Positions 1 through 7,845 of a DNA stretch of 64,000 bases are shown piece after piece. This DNA comes from Thermoplasmata archaeon (lineage in GTDB: Archaea > Thermoplasmatota > Thermoplasmata > Lutacidiplasmatales > UBA184), in contig DASPVQ010000015.1 of the NCBI GenBank assembly GCA_035622275.1, forward strand, positions 1 through 64,000. The letters are read 5' to 3'. Made by a program: the position numbers and the translations under genes. The first letter of the stretch is position 1. Every line of letters begins with the position of its first letter. Below the pieces are notes generated by a model. That model saw nothing but the letters and a program-made list of their open reading frames with translations. It did not search any database and was not told the origin of the DNA.

Positions 1-253
1 CCGCCTCCTTCTCGGCGGCGGCCTCGCCCGCTTCGAGTCGCCGAGCGCGTTCCGCCTCGGCCTCCGTGCCGACCGCCTTCACGGTAGCCTCGGATTCGTC
101 GCGCGCCCGGCGCACAGCGTCCTCGGCCTCACCGCGCGCCGCGCGAAGCTTCAGCTCCCACTCGCTCTCGACGGCCTTGACGCGGCGGAGCGCCTCGACC
201 GTCGCGACGTCGGAAGGGGCCGCGGCGGCCGCCGTGGTGGGGGTATCGGTCAC
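1..253 (-). CDS. A-type ATPase coiled-coil subunit H-like (partial, N-terminal part)
   Basis: The N-terminal 84 residues are visible; the rest lies beyond the window edge. After a short Thr/Ala-rich start the sequence is a long charged helix rich in Glu, Arg and Ala, with heptad-like spacing and no membrane segment. This is what the peripheral-stalk subunit H (AhaH) of archaeal A-type ATPases looks like, and it follows the F-A-B-D genes directly. The GTG start at 253-251 overlaps the stop of the upstream small ORF (GTGA), suggesting translational coupling. Subunit E would be the alternative; the N-terminus favours H. The assignment rests on coil character and position only. Confidence 0.6.
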   Translation of the reverse strand, partial: MTDTPTTAAAAAPSDVATVEALRRVKAVESEWELKLRAARGEAEDAVRRARDESEATVKAVGTEAEAERARRLEAGEAAAEKEA

Positions 254-381
254 AGTCCCCCGCCGCCGGTGAGCCGGACGACCAGCACCAGGAAGACGAC
301 GAGGGCGGCGACCTTCCAGAGCACGCTCAGCTGGAGGAGGAGCGCGAACCGTCGGACGGACGGGCTAAGCGGCAGCGACAC
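250..381 (-). CDS. Putative 43-residue single-span membrane protein in the ATPase operon
   Basis: A short ORF between the D subunit and the H-like subunit. It starts with GTG at 381-379 inside the 3' end of atpD and ends with a TGA overlapping the GTG of the next gene. The product has a basic N-terminal stretch followed by one strongly hydrophobic segment of about 20 residues (Trp-Lys, then Val/Leu/Phe-rich) and a Gly-rich end, so a single-pass membrane micro-protein is predicted. The tight start and stop overlaps on both sides argue that it is translated. No family is recognised; it could be an accessory peptide of the ATPase or simply spacer that reads open. Confidence 0.45.
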   Translation of the reverse strand: MSLPLSPSVRRFALLLQLSVLWKVAALVVFLVLVVRLTGGGGL

Positions 382-1009
382 CCTCGCCCTCCTGCTCCAG
401 TTTGCGCTTGACCGTCTTCAGCATGCTGAACGAGTCGCGCTCCATCTCGTCGAAGCGGAACTTGATGTACCGCACGATCCCGTCGAGCCGGGGGATCAGC
501 ACGTTCTCGATCGCGCTCGCGCGGCGCTTCGTTTTCTCGATCTCGCGCAGGAGCCGGCGCAGGGCGTTCTCCTTCTCCGCGATCTCCAGGACGACGTCGT
601 AGATCTCCTGGAACCGACGGACCGCCTCGCCGATCGAGGTCGGCAGGTCGAGCAGCGAGATCGTCGGGAGCGGCTGATAGTTCCCGCCGTCGACCCGCGG
701 GGTCCGCACCCCCATCACGTTCTTCGTCCCGACCGCGACCGCCGGCACGTCGGGCAGCAACATCGAGATGTTCTCGAGGCGGGTCGGCCCCTCGGTCGTC
801 TCGGCGAGGCGGATCGCCTCGTAGCCCTGGGCGATCCGCGAGCGGAGGTCCCCCCGCAGGCGCATCGCCTCCTTCGAGATGCGGAAGAACTCGGCGATCA
901 GCGCCGTCCGCTTGAGCTTGAGCAGGTTGAGCCCGCGCTTCGCGACGACGATCCGCCGCCGGGTACGCAGCAGTTCGAGCCGTGTCGGCCGTACGTTCTC
1001 GACCGCCAC
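365..1009 (-). CDS. atpD: A-type ATP synthase subunit D
   Basis: 214 residues, the usual length for the central-shaft subunit D that couples rotation between the A3B3 head and the membrane ring. The N-terminus, with V-R-P-T-R-L-E-L and then repeated Arg/Lys-rich helix, is typical, as is the long C-terminal antiparallel coiled coil near residues 125-210. The start ATG is at 1009, 14 nt after the stop of atpB, consistent with one transcript F-A-B-D. No anomaly is seen except that the last codons overlap a tiny membrane ORF in another frame. Confidence 0.95.
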   Translation of the reverse strand: MAVENVRPTRLELLRTRRRIVVAKRGLNLLKLKRTALIAEFFRISKEAMRLRGDLRSRIAQGYEAIRLAETTEGPTRLENISMLLPDVPAVAVGTKNVMGVRTPRVDGGNYQPLPTISLLDLPTSIGEAVRRFQEIYDVVLEIAEKENALRRLLREIEKTKRRASAIENVLIPRLDGIVRYIKFRFDEMERDSFSMLKTVKRKLEQEGEGVAAA

Positions 1010-1023
1010 GGGACGCTCCCGCC

Positions 1024-2454
1024 CTACACGCCGGCGACCGGGGGGTGCGCGCGGTACTGCTGGAGGAACTCCGGGCGGATCCGCTTGAGCTCGGAGTCCG
1101 GGAAGTCCGACAGGATGTCCCAGGCGATCTTCAGGCTCTCGTCGATCGTCCGGTCCTCGTCCGGCCGCTGCGTGACGAACTCGCGCTCGAAGCGGTCGGC
1201 GACCTTGAGGTAGAGCCGGTCGACCGCGCTGAGCGCCTCCTCGCCGACGATCGCGGACAGCGCGCGCTGGTCCTTGCCGGTGGCGTAGGCCGCGAACAGC
1301 TGGTCAGAGACGCCGCGGTGATCGTCGCGCGTCCGGTCCTTGCCGATCCCCTGGCCCATCAGCCGCGATAGGCTGGGCAGGATGTCGATCGGGGGGTAGA
1401 TCCCCTTGCGCTGGAGGTCCCGGCTGAGGTACATCTGGCCCTCGGTGATGTAGCCGGTGAGGTCCGGGATCGGGTGCGTGACGTCGTCGGCCGGCATCGT
1501 CAGGATCGGGAGCTGGGTGATCGAGCCCTTGCGGCCGTGGATCTTGCCGTCCCGCTCGTAGATCGTCGCGAGGTCGGTGTAGAGGTAGCCCGGGTACCCC
1601 CGGCGGCCCGGCACCTCCTCCCGGGCGGCCGAGACCTCGCGGAGCGCCTCGCAGTAGCTCGTCATGTCGGTGAGGACGACGAGCACGTGGAGGTCCTCCT
1701 CGTAGGCGAGGTACTCCGCGGCGGTGAGCGCCATCCGCGGGGTGACGACCCGCTCCATCGACGGATCGCTCGAGAGGTTGAGGAACGCGACCGTCCGCTC
1801 GAGCGCGCCGGTGGTCTCGAACTCCTTGAGGAAGTAGTTCGCCTCCTCGCTAGTGATCCCCATCGCCGCGAAGACGACGGCGAACCCCTCGCTGGAGTTC
1901 CGGAGCTTCGCCTGACGGACGATCTGGGCCGCCACCTGGTTGTGGGGCAGGCCGGCGCCCGAGAACAGCGGAAGCTTCTGGCCGCGGACGAGCGTGTTGT
2001 TGACGTCGATCGTCGAGATGCCGGTCTGGATGAACTCGCTCGGCTCCTCGCGCGAGTACGGGTTCATCGCGTTCCCGACGATCTCGAGCTCCGTCTGGCT
2101 GACGATCTTCGGCCCGCCGTCGCGGGGTTCGCCGAGCCCGTTGAAGACGCGGCCGAGCAGCTCGTCCGAGACGGGGAGGGTCGCGACCTCGCCGAGGAAC
2201 TTCACGCTCGTCGCCTCGATGTTCATCCCCATCGTCGGGCCGAACACCTGCACGATCGCGAGGCCCTTGCGCGAGTCGAGCACCTGGCCCTGCCGGCGCT
2301 CACCGCTCGGGAGGCTGATCTCGACGATCTCGCCGTACGCCGCGTTCGAGACGTCGCGCACGAAGAGCAGCGGTCCCGTCACGCGGTCGACCGTTCGGTA
2401 GTCGACCGGCACGTCGGCCGCGGAGGACGGGGGCGCCGCGCCCTTGACCGCCAT
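1024..2454 (-). CDS. atpB: A-type ATP synthase subunit B (non-catalytic)
   Basis: 476 residues. The regulatory nucleotide-binding B subunit alternates with A in the hexameric head. The beta-barrel domain starts with a [10 protein letters not shown] motif near residue 18; the core contains S-G-A-G-L-P-H-N where a catalytic subunit would have a full Walker A, as expected for B. The open frame extends upstream, but the ATG at 2454 lies 2 nt after the atpA stop and gives the family N-terminus, so it is chosen. Co-transcribed with atpF, atpA and atpD. Confidence 0.96.
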   Translation of the reverse strand: MAVKGAAPPSSAADVPVDYRTVDRVTGPLLFVRDVSNAAYGEIVEISLPSGERRQGQVLDSRKGLAIVQVFGPTMGMNIEATSVKFLGEVATLPVSDELLGRVFNGLGEPRDGGPKIVSQTELEIVGNAMNPYSREEPSEFIQTGISTIDVNNTLVRGQKLPLFSGAGLPHNQVAAQIVRQAKLRNSSEGFAVVFAAMGITSEEANYFLKEFETTGALERTVAFLNLSSDPSMERVVTPRMALTAAEYLAYEEDLHVLVVLTDMTSYCEALREVSAAREEVPGRRGYPGYLYTDLATIYERDGKIHGRKGSITQLPILTMPADDVTHPIPDLTGYITEGQMYLSRDLQRKGIYPPIDILPSLSRLMGQGIGKDRTRDDHRGVSDQLFAAYATGKDQRALSAIVGEEALSAVDRLYLKVADRFEREFVTQRPDEDRTIDESLKIAWDILSDFPDSELKRIRPEFLQQYRAHPPVAGV

Positions 2455-2456
2455 CG

Positions 2457-4217
2457 CTACGAGCCTCCCGCCGCGGCGAGCTGGCCCACGGCCTCGCCCA
2501 TTTCTAGCTCGAGCTGGTCGAACTGCTGGGCGAGCTCCGCCTCGGGGATCCACTTCATCCGGGAGAGCTTCGTGCGGACCGGGAGCTTCTGCATCTGCGC
2601 CACGGTCGCGCCCTTGCCGATCGCCTCCTGCTCCCGCTCGCCGAAGGAGAGGATCGCGCGGAGCATCCGGTACTGCTTCTGGATCGACGAATAGGTGTCG
2701 ACGTCGTCGTAGGCGCTCTGCTGGAGGTAGTCCTCGCGCAGCATGCGCGCGAGGTCGAGGATCGCCTTCTCCCGTTCGGGCAGCGCGTCCACGCCGACGA
2801 GCTGGACGATCTCCTGGAGCTCCGCCTCCTTCTGGAGGACCTCGAGCGCCCTCTGCCGGAGCGGCACGAACTCCTTCGCGAGGTTCGCGGCGAACCACGC
2901 GGCGAGGTCGTTGACGTAGAGCGAGTAGCTCTGCAGCCAGTTGATCGAGGGGAAGTGCCGGCGCGAGGCGAGCGACGCGTCGAGCGCCCAGAAGACCCGC
3001 GCGACCCGGAGCGTGTTCTGGCTCACCGGCTCAGAGGTGTCCCCGCCGGCCGGGGAGACGGCCCCGACGACCGTGACCGAGCCCGGGCGCTGGTCGGGGG
3101 AGAGCGTGATGACCCGCCCCGCCCGCTCGTAGAACTCGGCGATCCGCCGGCCGAGGTACGCCGGATACCCCTCCTCTCCCGGCATCTCCTCGAGGCGGCC
3201 GGAGATCTCGCGCATCGCCTCCGCCCACCGGCTCGTCGAGTCGGCCATCAGCGCGACGTCGTAGCCCATGTCGCGGTAGTACTCCGCGATCGTGATCCCC
3301 GTGTACACGCTCGCCTCCCGGGCGGCGACCGGCATGTTCGAGGTGTTGGCGATCATCACCGTCCGCTCCATCAGCGGGCGCTTGCTCTTCGGGTCGACGA
3401 GCGTCGGGAACAGCGTGAGCATCTCGGTCATCTCGTTGCCCCGTTCGCCGCAGCCGACGTAGACGACGATGTCCGAGTCCGCCCACTTCGCGAGCTGCTG
3501 CTGGATGACCGTCTTCCCGCTCCCGAACGGTCCCGGCACGCACGCCGTCCCTCCCTTCGCCACCGGGAAGAACGAATCGACCACGCGCTGGCCGGTCACG
3601 AGCGGAATGCCCGGTGCGAGCTTCTGCTGGACGGGGCGCGGGATCCGGACGACCCAGCGGTGGCTCAGGTAGAGGGGTCGGGCACCGGACGCGGTCGTGA
3701 GCGCGCCGATCGGTTCGCGGATCGTGTAGGTGCCGCTCGCGAGCTTGCTGATCGTCCCCTCGACGCCGGGCGGGACGAGGATCTTGTGCAGGATGAGGGG
3801 TGTCTCCTGGACGGTGCCGAGGATGCTGCCCGCGGCGACGGCGTCCCCGGGCTGGGCGCCCGCCGTGAACGCCCACGTCGCCTTCTCGTCGAGCGGCGGC
3901 GCGACGAATCCGCGGGTGATGAAGTCCCCGAGGCTCTTCTGGATCACATCGAGCGGACGTTGGACGCCGTCGTAGATCGACTTGAGCAGACCCGGCCCGA
4001 GCTCGACCGAGAGCGCCTGGCCCGTGTTCTCGACCGGATCGCCCGGGCGGATGCCGGTCGTGTCCTCGTACACCTGGACCGTGGCGGTGCCTCCGACCAG
4101 CCGGATGATCTCGCCGACCAGGCCCATCGATCCGACACGCACGACGTCGAACATCTTGGCGCCCTCGAGGCCGTCGGCGAGGACGACCGGACCCGTGACG
4201 CGTCCGACGACCCCCAT
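2457..4217 (-). CDS. atpA: A-type ATP synthase catalytic subunit A
   Basis: 586 residues, full length. Catalytic subunit that makes or hydrolyses ATP in the soluble head. Walker A (GPFGSGKT) lies at about residues 229-236, after the subunit-A-specific non-homologous insert (about residues 110-200). The later S-R-W-A-E-A-M and Y-P-A-Y-L stretches are typical of the family. ATG at 4217 is 11 nt after the end of atpF. No intein is present, although atpA is a known intein site in some archaea. Confidence 0.97.
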   Translation of the reverse strand: MGVVGRVTGPVVLADGLEGAKMFDVVRVGSMGLVGEIIRLVGGTATVQVYEDTTGIRPGDPVENTGQALSVELGPGLLKSIYDGVQRPLDVIQKSLGDFITRGFVAPPLDEKATWAFTAGAQPGDAVAAGSILGTVQETPLILHKILVPPGVEGTISKLASGTYTIREPIGALTTASGARPLYLSHRWVVRIPRPVQQKLAPGIPLVTGQRVVDSFFPVAKGGTACVPGPFGSGKTVIQQQLAKWADSDIVVYVGCGERGNEMTEMLTLFPTLVDPKSKRPLMERTVMIANTSNMPVAAREASVYTGITIAEYYRDMGYDVALMADSTSRWAEAMREISGRLEEMPGEEGYPAYLGRRIAEFYERAGRVITLSPDQRPGSVTVVGAVSPAGGDTSEPVSQNTLRVARVFWALDASLASRRHFPSINWLQSYSLYVNDLAAWFAANLAKEFVPLRQRALEVLQKEAELQEIVQLVGVDALPEREKAILDLARMLREDYLQQSAYDDVDTYSSIQKQYRMLRAILSFGEREQEAIGKGATVAQMQKLPVRTKLSRMKWIPEAELAQQFDQLELEMGEAVGQLAAAGGS

Positions 4218-4228
4218 CGACGTCGCTC

Positions 4229-4567
4229 CTAGTTCGTCACCGCGAGGGTGACGCCGAGCACGCGCTTGGCGAGCGCGCTCAGGCTTTCGACCTCGTAGTC
4301 CCCGCTCGGGGTCGGGACGAAGACGACCAGCGGCGCGAGCGAGGCGTCCGCGTGCGCACGCTGCAGCTCGGACAGGCGGGGACGTATCGACTGGCTCGCG
4401 ATCACCAGGTTGAACCGCCCATCGCCCATCACGCGCTGGAACTCGCTGACCGCGTTGTCGGGACGGACCTCGACCACGTCCTTGAGGCCGATCAGGCGAA
4501 ATCCGATGGCGAGCTCGCGCTCCCCGAGCACGACGGTGCGCCCTCCTCCGGTCGGCGTATCGGGCAC
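4229..4567 (-). CDS. atpF: A-type ATP synthase subunit F
   Basis: 112 residues. Small Rossmann-like stalk subunit that binds D and regulates the head. The family pattern is clear: a short strand with V-V-L-G-E-R-E-L-A-I-G-F-R-L-I-G, then N-L-V-I-A-S near residue 55 and V-V-F-V-P near residue 85. A TATA-like box at 4591-4598 places the transcript start at or next to the ATG, so atpF appears to be the first gene of the transcript. In many euryarchaea F instead follows H, I, K, E and C. Confidence 0.93.
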   Translation of the reverse strand: MPDTPTGGGRTVVLGERELAIGFRLIGLKDVVEVRPDNAVSEFQRVMGDGRFNLVIASQSIRPRLSELQRAHADASLAPLVVFVPTPSGDYEVESLSALAKRVLGVTLAVTN

Positions 4568-4590
4568 GGCGCCTCTGGCGGGGCCGCCGG

Positions 4591-4598
4591 CTATTTAA
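4591..4598 (-). promoter_or_regulatory. TATA-like box of the atpFABD operon
   Basis: Reads TTAAATAG on the minus strand, 24-31 nt before the atpF start. In a background of about 70% GC this is a marked A/T island. Spacing predicts a leaderless mRNA. Confidence 0.6.
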
Positions 4599-4691
4599 CG
4601 GCTGCTCGGGCGGCGATGCGGTCGACGCTCTCGGAGCCGTACGCGGGCCGACCGGACCCGACGTCGCGCAGGACCGGAGCGGTCCGCCCGC

Positions 4692-4970
4692 TCACTTGTA
4701 GGTCGAGTGGTGGACGTGGCCCTCTTCGTCGGTGATCAGGATGCACTCACCCTCGCACTCGAAGAGGCACGCTTCGCAGACGATGCACTCCGGGCCGAGG
4801 ACCGCGAGCGACTTCTCGCCGCGGAACTGGAACTTTGCTGCGACCGTCGGATCGTCCACCACGTCGGGCACCTGGTCCCGGGGACGGAGTTCGAAGACGT
4901 TGACGGGACAGACGTCCTTGCAGTGCGAGCAGCCGGTGCACTTCGCGATGTCGATGTCGACCTGGACCAT
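4692..4970 (-). CDS. Ferredoxin, two [4Fe-4S] clusters
   Basis: 92 residues, cytoplasmic electron carrier. Two cysteine motifs are visible: C-T-G-C-S-H-C-K-D-V-C-P near residues 11-22 and C-I-V-C-E-A-C-L-F-E-C near residues 62-72, each able to bind one 4Fe-4S cluster. About 40 residues separate them, a loop longer than in minimal clostridial ferredoxins and similar to ferredoxin-like proteins associated with electron-transfer flavoprotein or oxidoreductase systems. A CTAAGA box at about 4994-5001 is 24-31 nt upstream of the start. The partner enzyme is not visible here. Confidence 0.9.
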   Translation of the reverse strand: MVQVDIDIAKCTGCSHCKDVCPVNVFELRPRDQVPDVVDDPTVAAKFQFRGEKSLAVLGPECIVCEACLFECEGECILITDEEGHVHHSTYK

Positions 4971-5003
4971 GGCGACCGGACCGCAGAGGAGCGGCCCGGG
5001 CTC

Positions 5004-5684
5004 TTAGCCGTTCCCCGGCGGCGGACCCCCACTCGGTGCGGCGGAGGGGGTGCCGGGTCCGGCGGGCGGGCTCGACGGGGTCGGAGGGCGCGGCCGGCGC
5101 GAGAGTACCAGGACCACGACCGCGATCACGACGAGGACCCCGATCGCGATCCCGACCTCGAGCGCGAGCGAGAGCGGCATCGAGCCGGACGGCGACGGGC
5201 TCGATCCGACGGTCATCGTTCCGATCATCCCACTGGAGAAATGGATCAGGCAGACGAACTCGTAGGTCCCCGGCGCGGGCGCGCTGAAGTTCGCGAAGTA
5301 CGGCTCGCCGACGGTCGAGCCGAGCGTCAGGTTCACGATCGGCGGGTGGGCGGTGAAGTAGGCGTTGAGCTCGCTCGCGGAGTCGCCGGACGGGATCGTC
5401 CGGTTCGCGACGGGCGAGAGCGTGAAGGTGTGCGCGAAGTCCGCGAGCTGGGTCACGATGAGGTGCACGAAGGCGCCCGGGGGAACGGTGAAGGCGTCCG
5501 GGGAGAACGAGAGGCTGGAGGTCGCGCTGACGTTCACGAACACCGCCGCGTCGGTCGCCGTCGAGGTCCCCGCCGCGGGGGCGGCGACGGCGAGCGGGCC
5601 CCCGAGCGCGAAGGCGAGGAGGAGAGCGACGCCGAGGCCCGCCGCGAACGCCGGCCCGCCTCGTCCGCGGGGTCGGGGGCTCAT
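5004..5684 (-). CDS. Membrane-anchored cupredoxin (halocyanin/plastocyanin-like)
   Basis: 226 residues. An N-terminal hydrophobic segment (about residues 15-35) acts as signal or anchor, followed by a Thr/Ser-rich linker and a cupredoxin domain. The type-1 copper ligands His85, Cys145, His148 and Met153 can be read; the C-x2-H-x4-M cluster is typical. A second hydrophobic segment (about 170-192) anchors it to the membrane, and a Pro-rich tail ends the protein. At least four N-x-S/T sequons lie in the outer domain, consistent with a glycosylated exported protein. Likely a mobile or tethered electron carrier of a respiratory chain (inference). ATG at 5684 is chosen because a TTCTTAAC box lies about 22-29 nt upstream. 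Confidence 0.85.
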   Translation of the reverse strand: MSPRPRGRGGPAFAAGLGVALLLAFALGGPLAVAAPAAGTSTATDAAVFVNVSATSSLSFSPDAFTVPPGAFVHLIVTQLADFAHTFTLSPVANRTIPSGDSASELNAYFTAHPPIVNLTLGSTVGEPYFANFSAPAPGTYEFVCLIHFSSGMIGTMTVGSSPSPSGSMPLSLALEVGIAIGVLVVIAVVVLVLSRRPRPPTPSSPPAGPGTPSAAPSGGPPPGNG

Positions 5685-5804
5685 GGCGGCCCCACGCGAA
5701 GCCCGGGTTAAGAATCCGGAACGCCGTTCCCTCGCCTGGGAATCGTCGACCCACGAAGCGGCAGCCGTTAACGGGACCCGGCGGTTCCGTCCGCGAGCGC
5801 GATC

Positions 5805-6572
5805 GTGGGGGAGATCCGACTCGGGACGAGCGGCTGGGACTATCCGGAGTGGGTCGGGCGCGTCTACCCGCCGCACGGCGCGTCGGACCGGCTGCGCTAC
5901 TACGCGGGCCTGTTTCCGATCGTCGAGGTCAACTCGACGTTCTACCGCCTGCCGCTCGTCTCCGTCGCGGGGTCGTGGGTCCGTCGCACGCCCGCCGGCT
6001 TCCGCTTCGCGGCGAAGTTCCCGCAGACGATCACCCACGACCTGCGCCTGGTCGGCACCGACGAGGAGCTCGCCCGCTTCCTCGCGGTCCTCCGGCCGAT
6101 CCGGGAGGCCGGCAAGTTCGCGGTCGCGCTCCTCCAGCTTCCGCCCTCGCTCCCGTTCGAGCCGGGCACCGTGCGCACGTTCTACCAGTCGCTGCCCCGC
6201 GATCTGCCGGTCGCGGTCGAGTTCCGGGAGCGCTCGTGGCTGGTGCCCGAGTCGTACCGGCTCCTCGAGGAGTTCGGGCTCGCCTACGTCGTGATCGACG
6301 GGCCGCACCTGCCCATCGACCTGCGGGTGACCGCGCCGTTCGCCTACGTGCGCTGGCACGGCCACGGCAGCCCGACGTGGTACGACTACACCTACTCGGA
6401 GGCCGAGGTCGCCGCCTGGGTCCCGCGGGTGCGCACGCTCGCCGAACGGGCGGAGGTCGTCTACGGGTTCTTCAACAACCACTTCCGCGGCGACGCGGCG
6501 GTGAACGCCCGCTCGCTCGGCGAGCTGCTGGGGCTCCCCCCACCTCCGGGGAGCTCGCGACTCGACCCGTAG
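5805..6572 (+). CDS. DUF72 (YecE-like) TIM-barrel protein
   Basis: 255 residues starting with GTG. The N-terminal L-G-T-S-G-W-D-Y-P-E-W and the later E-V-N-S-T-F-Y-R and F-N-N-H-F-R-G-D-A are hallmarks of the DUF72/YecE family, a TIM-barrel fold of unknown biochemical function found in bacteria and archaea. Expressed divergently from the cupredoxin. A GTTAAC element lies near 5767-5772, slightly far (about 33-38 nt) from the start codon. Nothing around it reveals a substrate. Confidence 0.9.
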   Translation: MGEIRLGTSGWDYPEWVGRVYPPHGASDRLRYYAGLFPIVEVNSTFYRLPLVSVAGSWVRRTPAGFRFAAKFPQTITHDLRLVGTDEELARFLAVLRPIREAGKFAVALLQLPPSLPFEPGTVRTFYQSLPRDLPVAVEFRERSWLVPESYRLLEEFGLAYVVIDGPHLPIDLRVTAPFAYVRWHGHGSPTWYDYTYSEAEVAAWVPRVRTLAERAEVVYGFFNNHFRGDAAVNARSLGELLGLPPPPGSSRLDP

Positions 6573-6625
6573 TCGCACCGCGGCCGGCGCGCGCCGCCTC
6601 CCCCACCGAGGGATGACCACCGGCC

Positions 6626-6641
6626 GATGGCGCGCGCCATC
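6626..6641. repeat. 16-nt perfect palindrome
   Basis: GATGGCGC followed directly by its reverse complement GCGCCATC, between the DUF72 gene and the RadA-like gene. It has no loop, so it suits a dimeric DNA-binding protein better than an RNA hairpin; chance occurrence in GC-rich DNA is possible. Confidence 0.35.
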
Positions 6642-6671
6642 CGGCGCGTTCTCTCGGGATGTCGGGCGCTG

Positions 6672-6698
6672 GAAACGCTTCGTTCCCGGCCCTGTTTC
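6672..6698. promoter_or_regulatory. GAAAC/GTTTC inverted repeat upstream of the RadA-like/PolB promoter
   Basis: GAAAC at 6672-6676 and GTTTC at 6694-6698 are reverse complements with centres 22 nt apart, about two helical turns. The pair lies 20-45 nt upstream of a TTTAGA box (6719-6724), a usual place for archaeal activator sites. Candidate operator only. Confidence 0.35.
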
Positions 6699-6718
6699 AA
6701 CGTCTCCCGAGCCGCCGC

Positions 6719-6724
6719 TTTAGA
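6719..6724 (+). promoter_or_regulatory. TATA-like box of the RadA-like/PolB operon
   Basis: TTTAGA, 26-31 nt before the in-frame GTG at 6750. This spacing is the main reason for preferring that GTG over the ATG at 6627, which lies upstream of the box. Confidence 0.5.
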
Positions 6725-6749
6725 GCGCACCGGCCCCTCGGTCGAAGCG

Positions 6750-7637
6750 GTGGCTTCGATGGCGTACGCGGTCGAGATCGAGCCGGCGCTCGCGCCGGAG
6801 GACGCCGAGCCGTTCGCGCTCCCCGGGCGCGACGCACCGGCGATGCCCCGGCCGATCCCGGACGCCCCGCTCCCACGGATCCGCCTCGCGCCGCGGCCCC
6901 GGCGATCGCGCTCGCCGGCGATCCTTCCGCGCGAGCCCGCGCTGTTCCCCTGGCTCGCCCGACGGTTCGCACCGGGCGAGGCGACGGTCTGGACCGGCCC
7001 GCGGACCGCGCTCGAACCGATCCTCGAGCTCCTGTATGCGGGGAGCGCGCGCGCCCGCGGCCGGATCTCGCTGCTCGAGGGGGCGAACCGCTTCCATCCG
7101 TACCGCGTCGGCGAGCTCGGGCGGTCGCTGGGGGTCGACGCGACCGAGACGCTCCGGCGGATCCGCCTTGCCCGCGCGTTCACGGCCTACCAGATGGTCG
7201 CGCTCGTCGACGGCTGGGCCGCCGAGGTGCGCCGGCACCGGCCGACGCTCCTGGTCGCCCACGAGCTCCCCGCGCTCTTTGCCGCGGACGAGGTCCCCGA
7301 CGACGAGCGCGTGGCGCTCCTGCGCCACGTCGCCCGGGTCCTGCGCGCGCTCGCCGACCGTGTCCGCGCGCCGCTCCTCGTCACGCTCGCCCCGGGCGGC
7401 CTCGCCCGGTTCCCCGGCCTCGCCGAGGAGGGTCCGCGCTGGTGCGACTACCTCTCGTTCGTCCGCGGGCCGTCGACCGTGCGCGTGCACGCGCTGCGCG
7501 ACGACGGCCGCCTCACGCTCATCCCGCGGGCCGGGGGCCAGCGCGGCATCGAGGAGTTCGGGAGCCCGTCCAACGAGGAGGTGATCGCGTGGGGCGCACC
7601 GCCCCGACGTACCGCCAGGCGCTCGAGGAGCGGATGA
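6750..7637 (+). CDS. RadA/RecA-fold paralogue lacking Walker motifs
   Basis: About 295 residues. The middle aligns by eye with the RadA recombinase core: L-L-E-G-A-N-R-F-H-P-Y-R-V fits the D-T-E-x-x-F-R-P-E-R segment, and R-L-A-R-A-F-T-A-Y-Q-M near residue 140 fits the V-A-R-A-F-N-S-N-H-Q-M segment. The place of Walker A reads W-T-G-P-R-T-A-L-E-P with no Gly-Lys-Thr, and the Walker B aspartate position reads V-A-H-E. It should not hydrolyse ATP in the usual way. It overlaps the next small gene, which is followed 2 nt later by a family-B polymerase, so a scaffold role for that polymerase is inferred. GTG at 6750 is preferred; an ATG lies at 6759. Confidence 0.7.
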   Translation: MASMAYAVEIEPALAPEDAEPFALPGRDAPAMPRPIPDAPLPRIRLAPRPRRSRSPAILPREPALFPWLARRFAPGEATVWTGPRTALEPILELLYAGSARARGRISLLEGANRFHPYRVGELGRSLGVDATETLRRIRLARAFTAYQMVALVDGWAAEVRRHRPTLLVAHELPALFAADEVPDDERVALLRHVARVLRALADRVRAPLLVTLAPGGLARFPGLAEEGPRWCDYLSFVRGPSTVRVHALRDDGRLTLIPRAGGQRGIEEFGSPSNEEVIAWGAPPRRTARRSRSG

Positions 7638-7843
7638 AGCGCTGGGACGAGTTCGCCCGTCTCCTCACGACGCCGGAGGAGCGCGCGGCGTTCGAGACGC
7701 TGCGCACCGGCGCCCGACGCTACGCCGCCCAGGCGACGTACGTCGGGAGCCCGGACCTCCTAGAGTCGATCCTCCTCTCCGTCCTCCTGGACCTCGCGCG
7801 CCGGCTCCCCGCGGAGCCGCCGGCCCGGGCGCTGCCCCGCTGA
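7589..7843 (+). CDS. Small conserved-looking protein between RadA-like and PolB genes
   Basis: 84 residues with a GTG start inside the 3' end of the RadA-like gene (49-nt overlap), ending 2 nt before the polymerase start. The product is predicted to be helical: a charged N-terminal half (R-W-D-E-F-A-R-L-L) and an amphipathic C-terminal half (L-L-E-S-I-L-L-S-V-L-L-D-L-A), ending in a Pro/Arg-rich tail. No known domain is recognised. Position implies a small subunit of the same complex. Confidence 0.65.
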   Translation: MGRTAPTYRQALEERMKRWDEFARLLTTPEERAAFETLRTGARRYAAQATYVGSPDLLESILLSVLLDLARRLPAEPPARALPR

Positions 7844-7845
7844 CC

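Noticed and set aside
5805-6572. Functional link between the DUF72 protein and the RadA-like/PolB operon
   Set aside because: They are on the same strand but separated by 177 nt with a separate promoter box and a palindrome; no evidence for co-transcription.
6627-6749. N-terminal extension of the RadA-like protein from the ATG at 6627
   Set aside because: It would start upstream of the TTTAGA box inside a palindrome, and the added 41 residues match nothing; the GTG at 6750 fits better.
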